42,968 nt of DNA from a virus, in IMG/VR virus record IMGVR_UViG_3300034374_006151, positions 1 through 42,968 of that record; one strand, 5' to 3'. The notes under the pieces are model-generated. The model was not told the origin of the DNA. It saw nothing but the letters and a program-made list of their open reading frames with translations, and ran no database searches. The position numbers were made by a program, and so were the translations under genes. Positions 14,631 through 25,200 of this stretch are shown here, one piece after another. Positions within the stretch are counted from its first letter, which is position 1. Every line of letters starts with the position of its first letter.

Positions 14631-16867
14631 TGGCTCGCGTTCACGCAATCAAGACGGCCTTCACGACCGGTGAGCTGGATCCGCTCCTGCGTGGTCGCGT
14701 GGACTTCAAGGGCTACCGCAACGGCGCGGAGCTGATGCGCAACGTCCTGTCGCAGCCCCAGGGAGGCTTCGTTCGCAGGCCCGGCCTGGAATACGTCGGC
14801 AAGCTGCCCTACACGCTGACGACGCAATCGTTCTCCGGCTTCACGGTGACGATGCCCAACGACGTCGGCTCGACGAGTGTGGGCAACCTGACTGACGACG
14901 ACGAGACAACGAAGGCCTCGACGACACCCCCCGGCACCACCGACAACTTCATCATCTTCCAGATCGACTTCGCCACGGCTGCGGCATGCCCCGACTATCT
15001 CGACATCATCGGCCTTGGCGTTAACGCGGCGGGAACGCCCCCCATCCTGACCGAAGAGGTGCGCCTTCAAGACAGCGACGATGCATCGAGCTGGACCACG
15101 GTCGAGCATATCTTCTCGGAGATCTCGGAAAACCTGCGCGACTATCGCCTCCGCCTCAACGGCAAGCGGTATGTCCGCCTGATCCGCATCGGCACCACCG
15201 ACGCAGGCACCAACCACTTTGAGATCAACGAGCTGTATGCATGGAACGAGGGCACGTCCATCTCTGCCGTGCGCCTCGTGCCGTTCGAGTTCTCGATCAC
15301 GCAGACCTACCTCCTGGCGTTCACCGATCGCAACTGCAGGGTCTACAAGGATGGTGTGCGCCAGGCCGACGTGCCTGTGCCGTGGACATCCGCCCAGCTC
15401 TCGACCACCGACGCGGACCTGGGGATCACCTCTATCAACTGGGAGCAGGATCTCGACACCCTGCTCGTGGTGCATCCCGACGTGACCCCCACCTCGATCA
15501 CGCGCTCGGGCGATCACGACGAGTGGCAGCCCGCAGCGTGGACGTTGAGCAACATCCCGACCAAGGACTTCGGATCCGGCGCCGAGGCTGTCTGGTCCAC
15601 CACGCGCGGGTGGCCGGTGAGCTGCACGTTCTTCCAAGGACGCCTCTGGTTCGGCGGGTCCAAGTCCCGACCCCAGACGATCTGGGCGTCCAAGTCTGGC
15701 GACTTTAACGATTTCGACACCAGCTCGACCGATGACGACATGGGCATCGACGTCACGCTCGACAGCGCGGGCGTGGCTGCCATCTGGAACATCTATCCGG
15801 GGCGCCACCTCACCCTCTTCACCAGCTCGTCGGAATGGTACATCCCGATCAGCGAGAACGAGGCGGTAACGCCGACGAACATCGTTGCTCGTCGCAACAG
15901 CTCGCGTGGGTCCAAGCGCGGCCCCAGGGTGGTCGAGGCCGACGGCGGCATTATCTTCGTGCAGCGTGGCGGCAAGACCGTTCGAGAGTTCCTGTTCACC
16001 GAAACAGAGCTGGCCTACAGCGCGATCCCGATCTCACTGCTATCGTCACACCTCCTGACCGGTCCGGTGGACATGGCCCTGCGCAAGGCTATCTCGACCG
16101 ACGAGGCCGACTACGTCTGGGTCATCAACGGCGATGGCCGGATGTCAGCCCTTTGCACCCTGCGCAGCCAGGACATCGCCGGGTGGACGTCAATCCACAC
16201 CGACGGTGAGTTCAAAGCCGTGGCGGCTCTCCTCGAGGAGAGCTACTTCGCGGTCGAGCGGTCGATCAACGGGGCCGACGGCCTCTATCTCGAAAAATTC
16301 AACACATCCCTGCAGGTTGACGCGGCGAGCTATGACCTCGCCCTGAGTGTCGCCACGGGATCCCTGGCCGGAGCCACGCACCTCGCCGGGGAGGCTGTCG
16401 ACATCATCCTCGACGGTGCCATTCAGGAGCAACAGACAATGTCCGGCTCGGGAGGCGTCACGTTCACACGCGATGCCTCGACAAGCTATCAGGTGGGTCT
16501 ACCCTTCCCCGACGTGTCGCTCTACCTCGACGCCGACCACGTCGACTATGGGACGGGGATGCAGGTTATGGTCAAGACTATGCCGGTCGAGGAGGCTCTC
16601 CCCGAAGGGACGTCGGTCGGCCGCAAGAAGCGGATCGTGGACTGCACGGTCAAGGTCAAGGACAGCTCGCACCTGATTGTCAACGGCAATGAGGTGGCGT
16701 TCCGCGCGTTCGGATCCTCGCTCCTCGACGAGGCTCCTCCCGTCTATACTGGCGAGAAGAAGGTCGCCGGGATCCTCGGCTGGACCGAGGAAGCGTCGGT
16801 GACGTTTGGGCAAGACAAATCGCTGCCGCTTAATGTTCTCGCGGCGGCCTATCGGGTTGGAGTGTAG
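14630..16867 (+). CDS. Tail tubular protein B-like nozzle protein
   Basis: A 745-residue beta-rich protein with the characteristic start AFTTGELDPLLRGRVDFKGYRNGAE... and QPQGGFVRRPGLEYVG, shared by podoviral nozzle proteins of the T7 gp12 type. The middle carries many strands (WFGGSKSRPQTIWASKSGDF, a conserved stretch) and the C-terminus a further beta domain. It forms the tip of the short tail below the adaptor. Length is within the family's range. Confidence 0.85.
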   Translation: MARVHAIKTAFTTGELDPLLRGRVDFKGYRNGAELMRNVLSQPQGGFVRRPGLEYVGKLPYTLTTQSFSGFTVTMPNDVGSTSVGNLTDDDETTKASTTPPGTTDNFIIFQIDFATAAACPDYLDIIGLGVNAAGTPPILTEEVRLQDSDDASSWTTVEHIFSEISENLRDYRLRLNGKRYVRLIRIGTTDAGTNHFEINELYAWNEGTSISAVRLVPFEFSITQTYLLAFTDRNCRVYKDGVRQADVPVPWTSAQLSTTDADLGITSINWEQDLDTLLVVHPDVTPTSITRSGDHDEWQPAAWTLSNIPTKDFGSGAEAVWSTTRGWPVSCTFFQGRLWFGGSKSRPQTIWASKSGDFNDFDTSSTDDDMGIDVTLDSAGVAAIWNIYPGRHLTLFTSSSEWYIPISENEAVTPTNIVARRNSSRGSKRGPRVVEADGGIIFVQRGGKTVREFLFTETELAYSAIPISLLSSHLLTGPVDMALRKAISTDEADYVWVINGDGRMSALCTLRSQDIAGWTSIHTDGEFKAVAALLEESYFAVERSINGADGLYLEKFNTSLQVDAASYDLALSVATGSLAGATHLAGEAVDIILDGAIQEQQTMSGSGGVTFTRDASTSYQVGLPFPDVSLYLDADHVDYGTGMQVMVKTMPVEEALPEGTSVGRKKRIVDCTVKVKDSSHLIVNGNEVAFRAFGSSLLDEAPPVYTGEKKVAGILGWTEEASVTFGQDKSLPLNVLAAAYRVGV

Positions 16868-16869
16868 AG

Positions 16870-17493
16870 ATGGAACCAGTTACGGCGATGATGGCAGTGA
16901 GCGCGGCGGCCGGAACGGCCGGCGGGGCCGGTGCGGCTGCTGGTGGCCTTCTCGCGGGCGGCGGCCTGGCGGGTGGCCTGGCGGCGGGTGCAACGGCACC
17001 GGCTCTCGCACTCGCGGGATCCTCGAGCCTGTTTGGCGGCATCACCGCCCTGCAGGGACTGTCGTTTGCATCGAGCATCGCAAGCGGACTGATGGGCATG
17101 GGGCAGGCAAACGCCCAGGCTGCGTCCCTGGAAGAGAGCGCCCTGTGGTCCGACTTCGGTGCGCGGCAGGAGATCCTCAAGGGCAAGCAGGAGGCGGTCG
17201 AGCAGCGCAGGCAGCTCAACAAGGTGATGGCTGCAAACATCGCCGCAGGATACGCCTCCGGTCTCGGAGGAGAGGGATCGATCAGTCAAGCCTCCATCGA
17301 CGCCATGAACGAGGCTGACTACCAGCTCGGCATCACGCGCGACGACGCCATCATGCGCTCGGCAACACGACGGACGCAGGCGCGACAGGCGCGAAACCAG
17401 GCCAGCTCGACGCGCGACGCGGGTCTGTGGTCGGCTGTGAGCGGAGGCCTCGACGCCGGGATGAGCTACTACAACCGCGGAGGCACCACCTGA
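16870..17493 (+). CDS. Internal virion protein, gp14-like
   Basis: A 207-residue protein with a long Gly/Ala-rich hydrophobic N-terminus (about residues 5-75), able to enter membranes, followed by a charged helix with EILKGKQEAVEQRRQLN and a GLGGEGSISQAS turn. This layout matches the small internal virion proteins of T7-like phages, which are ejected into the cell envelope to build a DNA conduit. It comes first of the three internal-protein genes, the standard order. Confidence 0.75.
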   Translation: MEPVTAMMAVSAAAGTAGGAGAAAGGLLAGGGLAGGLAAGATAPALALAGSSSLFGGITALQGLSFASSIASGLMGMGQANAQAASLEESALWSDFGARQEILKGKQEAVEQRRQLNKVMAANIAAGYASGLGGEGSISQASIDAMNEADYQLGITRDDAIMRSATRRTQARQARNQASSTRDAGLWSAVSGGLDAGMSYYNRGGTT

Positions 17494-19265
17494 TGGTGAC
17501 GCGGATCAATGCCGACCAGCAGATCGTCAACCAGGGAAACATCTCGTCGGTCCCGACGCTGACCTTTGCGAGCAGCGCCGCCGACAGCCTGCGCATGATG
17601 GGCGAGATGACGCGAAAGGTGACGCTCGTCACAAACCAGCGCCTCGACGACAACGCCAGGATCGAGGGCGCACGTCGCGGCCTGGTCGACGGCTATGGTG
17701 GGACACTCGACAACCAGCAGCTCTACGCCCCGACCATCTACGGTGCGAGCTACACCGACAGCGCCCTGTCGGCTTACCAGAACCGCGTGGACCTCGACGC
17801 CCGCACGAAGATTGCCGAGCTGTCGGCGGCGCACCCCAACGACCCGGAGGGGCTGTCAACGGCGCTCGAGGCCTACAAGCTCGGAGCGGCATCGGAAATG
17901 CCCCCCGAGCTGCGTGGCGTGTTTGAGGCCCAGTATGGGATCTACGCCCAGTCGGCCATCACGAAGGCAAACTCAAACTTTCTCAGCGTAGCGCAGGCCC
18001 AGGCCGAGGCGGATGCGTACCTGCTCAACCAGCGGATCCAGCTCGACCTGCAGGAGAGCGCCACCCTCCTGACCAGCAGCGACCCTGCCGTGCGCGAGGC
18101 TGCGATGACGTCCATTGCGGCCATGCAGGGGCAGCTCTCGGCCACCTACAGCTCGACCATCCAAGATGCGTTTGGCAATGAGGTTCCGGCCTTCGATCCC
18201 CTGACACAGGCAAAGGCGCTGGAGCAGTTCCGCACCGACGTCGCCTACTACGGCTCGCTCGGGTGGTACACCGACATGGTCGCGGCCGGGCAGGGCGTGG
18301 CTGCTCTGGCTGCACTGGAGAACGGCATGGGTCCATCCATCACGGTGTCAGATCCTGATACCGGCGAGGACGTCCCGATCTACCTTGCCGATATGCTGAC
18401 CCCCGCCGACCAGCAGAAGCTCTTTACCGAGATGCGCCAGATCGAGGCAGCTCGCCGCTCGGCTATCACTTTTTCCCAGAGCCAGTTCGACCGCAATCAG
18501 GAGCAGGTCAACGACGACGCCCTGCGTCAGTTCATGCTGGCCGATGACTTCCTGGTAGGGCAGGCACTGCTCGAGGCCGCGAAGCTCAATCCGGCCATCG
18601 ACGCCGCGACCATCGACAAGATGCGCGGACGCCTCGAAAGCTGGAACGCTGGCTACACCGACCCGACCTACCTCGCGTTCTTTGAGACGACACTCGAGCT
18701 GGGCCTGGACAACCCCGACACGGGTATGCCTTGGCGGAGCGAGGATATTTTTGGCCTGCTCGATGACGAGCGGTTCAGCAGGGAGGACGTTGCCGAGCTG
18801 GCAAAACTCTTTGAGCAGACGCAGGATGCAAACCACTACCGCAACTTCGCGGTGTTTCAGGAGGGCATGACGAACCTCATGGCCGCCGCTGGCCTGCCGG
18901 ATCCATCGACGAACGCGTGGATGGCGTCCGACGACCAGAGCCAGGAGCGTTTCCGCGAGGCTCGCCTCAACGTCCTCGACAAGATCGTTGATCTCGAGGA
19001 GGCCGGTGAGCGTGTGACCCGCACCGCCGTCTCCCAGATCATCCGCGAGGAGGTCGACCGGATCCGCGACAGCCTCGCCGCTCGCACCCCTCTCTCGGAC
19101 ATGGTGTCCGCGCAGATGGCTGAACAAATGCCAGCAGACGCCCTGATCTCGTATATGAAGGGCGGCGACTACACGAACCAAGAGATCGTCAACTTTGTCG
19201 CGCAAAACAGCGCACTGTTTGGCAACAAGGCAGAACAGATCCTGCTTGACCTGGGGAACGAATAA
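17493..19265 (+). CDS. Internal virion protein, gp15-like
   Basis: A 590-residue, largely helical protein starting at ATG in a TGATG junction. Its position between the gp14-like and giant proteins, its size and its repeated Ala/Glu/Leu helices (AQAEADAYLLNQRIQLDLQE) match the middle internal virion protein of podoviruses, which lines the periplasmic part of the DNA channel. No enzymatic motif is visible. The identity comes mainly from gene order. Confidence 0.68.
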   Translation: MVTRINADQQIVNQGNISSVPTLTFASSAADSLRMMGEMTRKVTLVTNQRLDDNARIEGARRGLVDGYGGTLDNQQLYAPTIYGASYTDSALSAYQNRVDLDARTKIAELSAAHPNDPEGLSTALEAYKLGAASEMPPELRGVFEAQYGIYAQSAITKANSNFLSVAQAQAEADAYLLNQRIQLDLQESATLLTSSDPAVREAAMTSIAAMQGQLSATYSSTIQDAFGNEVPAFDPLTQAKALEQFRTDVAYYGSLGWYTDMVAAGQGVAALAALENGMGPSITVSDPDTGEDVPIYLADMLTPADQQKLFTEMRQIEAARRSAITFSQSQFDRNQEQVNDDALRQFMLADDFLVGQALLEAAKLNPAIDAATIDKMRGRLESWNAGYTDPTYLAFFETTLELGLDNPDTGMPWRSEDIFGLLDDERFSREDVAELAKLFEQTQDANHYRNFAVFQEGMTNLMAAAGLPDPSTNAWMASDDQSQERFREARLNVLDKIVDLEEAGERVTRTAVSQIIREEVDRIRDSLAARTPLSDMVSAQMAEQMPADALISYMKGGDYTNQEIVNFVAQNSALFGNKAEQILLDLGNE

Positions 19266-22200
19266 TGCCCGCCAACCCGCAAGCCATCGCCCACTACCGG
19301 AACCTGCGCGAGCAGGCCAACGCATCCATCCCCAGCGAGGCGGGGCCGGCGCGGGCTGCTGCCGCCAACCCTCCTGTGCCGAAGGCATGGGTGAACGCAG
19401 GCGACATGGACCTGCTCGTGGAGCAGCGCCCCGATGGCGTGTTTGTCACAGGCAAGCGCCTGCCCGACGGATCCTCCACGACGTTCCCGGCCATCCCTGC
19501 CGAGGGCGTTGTAGGCCTGCCCTCCACGGTCAACGCCACGACCGAGGGAAACGAGCCGACCGTTGCATGGAGCGACATGCCCAAGGTCGAGGAGCCCAGC
19601 ACCGGCGAGCTGATCGGCCAGGATCTCCAGCAGGGTTTCATCGAGCTGATGGAGGGGAGGATTGGCGACCGTGCCGCCGAGGAGGTGTTCCGCAACGGCC
19701 TTAACCTCTTCTCCGAGGCCCGTGATTTTTTGGCCTCCGGCATCCCTGACGAGACGCGCGATGCGCTCGGGATCCAGGCCGAGGTCACGCCCTATGGCGA
19801 TGCCTTCGTCGGCGCGGTGAGGGATGTTGTGGGCCGGGAGGATGGCGACAACGAGCTGGAGAGTGTCTCTGGCTCCCTGACGTCGGCGCTGGCCCAGTTC
19901 CTAATCCCGTTCGGAGCCATCTCGAAGGGTGGGCAGGCGCTCGGCGTGGTGAAGGCCGGTGGCTGGCTCGAGGCGTCGGGTCAGGCTGCAGGCTATGGCA
20001 TGCTGACCGACATCGTTGCGTGGGATGCACACGAGGGGCGTTTTGCCGACCTGGTGCAGTCTGTCCCCTGGGCGGCCAACCCGATCACCGAATGGCTCGC
20101 GACAGACGAGGACGGCGACGCCCTCTATGAGCGCCTCAAGACGTCGGTCGAGGGTCTGGCGCTGGGTGGCATCACCGAGGCAGGCCTGCGTGGTCTGGTG
20201 ACTGCCGCACGACTGATCAAGCAGGGGCGCGTCGCTCGAGGTCTGCTCGGCGAGGAAGGCCTGGCCACGCTGAAACAGCACCTTGCCGATTTCGCCGCTG
20301 ACGAGACAGGAACGGTTCGGATCCCTGGCGGCGGCGGCCCTGACGCGGGCGATGTCCAGCCCCCTGCGACACCCGAGGACGTCCGCAGCGTTGGCGCCGA
20401 TAGCGAGGTCGGCCTGATGACGCCCGATGAGGTGCGGGGCATGTTTGAGGCCGAGCCGGAGGCAACCCTGCAGGACGTGCAGCTCGCCCCATCGACCGCG
20501 ACGGATCCCGTCGTCGCCCAGGAAAACGTCCGCATCAAGCAGATGTTTGAGGACCATGTCGCAGCGCCCGCCGAGGCGCGAGACAACCAGGGACGGCTCG
20601 CCCCCTATCTGCGCATGACCGCCGACCTTGGCGATGACGTGGAGCTGCCCAAGGGGGTGCCGCAGTCGACCAACGTCGGCAACGCGCCCGCGTCCCTCGC
20701 GCAGGTGGACGAGGCTCTCGATCTTGCTCGCGGCGAGGAGCTGACGGTCGAGACGTGGGGCCGGTCGATGGCACACGTCTATGGCAGCCCCGAGGTGCCT
20801 GTCGCGCCCCACCGCCTGATCAATCAGCTCCAAAACGTGGACGCTTGGGCTGCCGATCTGGAGCGCCTGACCCCTTCGCAGCTCCGCAACGTCGAGGACG
20901 GCCTCGCCGACGCCGCCATCATGGGCGGCCTCTACAGCTCCGGCAAGGCGGCGCCGGAGGACACTGCGGGATTGCTGCTATGGTCATTCCTGTCGAAGGG
21001 CGTTGACCCGTTCACGCAGGAGGCCATGTTCCTCGACGTGTCCTCGCGAGGAGTGCGCGAAGGTATCAATGCCGAGATGGCACCGTGGATCCGGTTGGCC
21101 CTCGACGGCAACTTCACCAAAGACAAGGTTGCCGAGTTCGTTGCCTGGGCCAAGGGCGTTGCGCCCAAGGGCTCCGGCCTCGCCGGGGCCGGGACCGCGC
21201 ACAACCTGAACGCATTTGGAGACTTCCTCCAGAAAATGGGGGAGACGGGGCCGGATGGCGTCAGCCACCTGCAAACCCTGCACAACATGATTGCAGACGG
21301 CACTCCGTCTCGAGACATCCGGCGCTGGTTTCACAGCAACGTCCAGGGTGTCGGCATCGACAACAAGGTTCTGTCGTTCACCCTCTTGGCAGCGGGCCGC
21401 ACTGACGTTGTGATCCTCGACCGCGTCCAGATCCGCAATATGTTCGATGATGGCCGGTTCGCCGGGATAAACATCTACGACGGCAAGAAGGTGAAAGGAC
21501 AGGGCAGTGGTGCACTGACCGGCACGACCTTTGCCCCGGTGACCACGGGCGCTCGAGGTCTCGCCATCTACGAGATGATCGAGGAGGCCCTGCTGGGCAA
21601 GCTCGGCGAGTTGAGCGAGCGCCTCGGTCGCGAGATGACCCCCGGCCGGTTCCACTGGGAGAGCTGGGTTCTCAAGTCTGAGCAGGAGGTGGACCACGCC
21701 ACCCTGTCCGCCCTTCGTCAGGGCATCGAGGCACGTAACCGACCGAGCAACGGCGGCCCTGGGACCGGCGTCCCGGCTTGGGCCAACGTCTATGTGCGCC
21801 AGGGCAAACATGCAACGTACAACTATGGCGTCAGCTATGGTGTAGACATGGACGGCGTGCGTCACTACAAGTATGAAACATCTGACGGCACCGAGTATGT
21901 GTTCTCTCCGAGCGAGTGGACAGACGCCAGGGACGCCTTCAGCAACCCCAAGAACGGCGTCATTCCCGCCGACTTCAAGGTTTCGGAATATACGGACGCG
22001 CCATGGATTGATGCGCCGTCCGTCAACAGGGAGAAGCTCGATGGCATCATCAGACAACACGGCACCCCTCTCTCCGGCACGGGAGGTGATGGCGCGAATG
22101 TTTCGCCGGGGGATGCCGGTACATCTCGAGGCAGACGAGGGGGCGCAGCCCTCGCCGGAGGCGCAGGAGCAGCCGTCCTCGCAGGCAGCGCAGGACAAGA

Positions 22201-25200
22201 CGCCCTAGCATCGACTGGAGAGGATGGCCTGCAGACCTACTTCGATGCGGAGGGCAACGAGCGAGTGGTCGGATCAGACGCCCTTTTCGTCTTGGTGCCG
22301 CCCCGGCCCGGCGAGAGCGATCTGGGTGGTGCCGTTGACGCACCCGCCGGCGATCCTGCGACCGAGGAGTTCCAGGTCGCCGGAAACGTCACAAACACGC
22401 TCGAGGAGATCTACAAGAAGCTTGGCTGGATCCCCCCGACAATCGACGAGAGCGCGGGCAAGGTTCTCGGCGGCACCATCACCGACGAGACGTTCGACGC
22501 CCTGCGCAGCTCGCTGGGGTCGCCCTCCATGGACGACATTGATGTGGCGCTGGGGTCATTCCCGTATGCATCGCTGACCGAAACAGGACAGATCGACGAC
22601 TTCTTCGCGGCGGTGACGGATGCGTTCTCGCAGCAGATCGGTGACGTTACGGGTGCCGCCCCTCGAGCAGCCATCGCAGGCATGCGCGATGAGGTCACGG
22701 CCCTGCAGAACCAGCTCGCCGACCTGACCGCTGGCCCTCTCGCGTCGGCCGATGTCAAGGGCATGACGCAGGTTCAGCGCGACCTCCTCGAGATCGATCT
22801 GGTGCGACGCATCGAGGATCTCGAGCAGCGGATCGCCCGGTCCGGCAGGGCCGAGCAGGGCGTGATGACCGACGACACGGTCGCATGGCTGGCGAACGCC
22901 ACCGGCCTGACCGAGGACCAGCTCCTCAATCGCGCTACGGGAGAGGCATACAACGCACCCCAGCTCCGCGCAGCTCGCGCCATCGTCGAGGGCAGCCTCG
23001 ACCAGGTGCGCTCGATCCACGCCGAGACGCTCCTCAACCCCACGACCGAGAACCTGGCCCTCCTGCGTCGCCAGGCCCAGATCACGAGCGCCCTCCTGCT
23101 CCAGTTCAAGGGCGCCGTGGCCGAGGCCGGTCGCGCATTGGGGTCGCTTCGTGCCAACGCCGCAATGCCCCCCGACATGCCTGCCGGTGCGATGCCACCC
23201 AACGACCTGATGCGGGCCGTGATGCTGGCCGACTACGTCGAAACCACTGGCGGCGAAGAGGTAAACAAGCGTTTCCTCGCGATGATGACCGAGGCGCTGA
23301 AGGAGCCCAACTCTTCCCTGCTCGCCGACTACACGCGTCGAGCCAGCGGCGCGTCGACGATGGACATGCTGGTCGAGGCCTGGATCAACAGCCTGCTGGG
23401 ATCCCCGACGACGCATGCCGTCAACTTCATCGGCAACTCTGCCCTGACAACCTCCCTCCTCACCGAGCGGTGGCTGGCTCCATTCATCCCGACCGGCAAC
23501 ACCACGGGGCCGCGCCGCACGTTCGGCAGCTCGGCCGCATATACGTTCGCCCTGATGTCGTCGTTTCGCGAGGCGCTGCAACTGGCCTTCCGAGCTGGCA
23601 CCAGCAACAGCTACTCCAGCAAGTTCACGACAGCGACGCGCGGGTCTGCGCTCACCATTGAGAACATCGCCCAGCTCCGAAACCGCGACACCGGGAACTA
23701 TCTTTCGGACCTGTTCGACCGCTCGGTCGGGACCGTCCTCGAGGACGCTGGCCTCCTCCTCCCCAGAGGGACGCTCGAGCAGGGCGGCCTGACCGCCTAC
23801 CTTGCCGACGGCCTGTTTGAATACTACTACCGTGGGCCAAGCCGGGTGCTGTCGAGCGCGGACGAGTTCTTCAAGGTGATCAACTATCGCGCGGCGGTGG
23901 CCGAGTACGCCTACATGCAGGCGACGGCGGAAGGCCTCACCGGGCAGGCGTTCAAGGATCGCGTTGACGCCATCATGGCGAGCCCCGACACGCTGGCCCC
24001 CGACATCCACTTGGGTGCCATCGAACACAGCCGTTATGCGACGCTGCAGATGGACAGCACGCCGGTCATGCAGTCGTTCGCGCAGCTCCGGTCTACCGTC
24101 GCCGGCGGCAAGATCGTCGTGCCGTTTCTCAACGTCATCGCCAATATCATTCGCGTGGGGGCTCACCGCATGCCGGTCGCAGGCCTTGCCATGCCAGACA
24201 ACATCGCCCGCCTGCAGACCGGCAACGCGGCCGACAGGCAGGAGGTTGTCTCGCGCCAGGTGATGGGCGGCATGCTCCTCATGTCCGGTGCGATGCTCGC
24301 CGCGAACGGCTGCATCACCGGTCGCCTGACCGACAACTACGAGCAGCGCGAGGCGCTCGCCACGGAGGGGATCCAGCCCTACTCGTTCAACATGGGATGC
24401 TTCGGGGGCGAGGATGGACACTTTATCTCCTACGCCCGCACCGAGCCGATGTCGTCGTTCCTGGCGATGTCTGCCGACGTGTCCCAGATGCTGGCCTACA
24501 CTGACAAGGAGCAGGACGCCACGATGATCGCGGCGGCTGCGCTCTCGTCGGTGGCGAACTACACCATGGATCAGTCGTTTCTCCAGGGCGTGGTCACGGT
24601 ACTCAACGCAGCCACGCCCAATAGTCGAGACATGGAGGCGGGCCTTGACAAGGCTGGCCGGGTCGGGACCGAGATGGCAGTGGGCCTCCTGATGGGAACC
24701 TTTGGCCCCGCTGGGCCGGGATCTCCCCTCATGGCTAACCTGAACCGCACGTTCGGAGATGGCGACGTGCGCCGCGACACACGCCCCGATCCCATGGGCA
24801 ACTACCTGGAGCGCCAGCTCGAGAGCGTCCTCAACCGCTACCGATCGCGCACCCTCGGCCTGTCTGATGACGTGACCATCCTTGACTGGGAGTTCGACGC
24901 GCTGCCAGTGCGCTACAACTGGCTCGGCAAGCCGATGCCCTACGACGCGTTCGGCCCAGACGTCCTCTCGCCGTTCCCGCAGATGCAGGCCGAGCATGAC
25001 GCTGCGTTCCTGGTGGACGAGCTGGGGCTCGATCCCGAGCGGGCAGCCACACTCGACCTCACCGGCATGCGGGTCGGGCCGGACAACGAGATCCCTCTCA
25101 GCAAGTGGGGAGGCTACGTCGATGCCGTTGGGATCTCCGGGGAGTTTATCCGTCTAGGCCTCATTCCTCCGAGCGTCCCTGGGCGGCTTCTCGGCGTCGA

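Noticed and set aside
14603-15808. 401-codon antisense frame over the nozzle gene
   Set aside because: Same GC-driven effect; no ribosome site and no domain.
22556-24997. 813-codon open frame antisense to the giant virion gene
   Set aside because: It is a shadow caused by GC-rich codon positions. The sense frame continues across with recognisable segments, and the antisense protein is rich in Arg, His and Gly without any domain.
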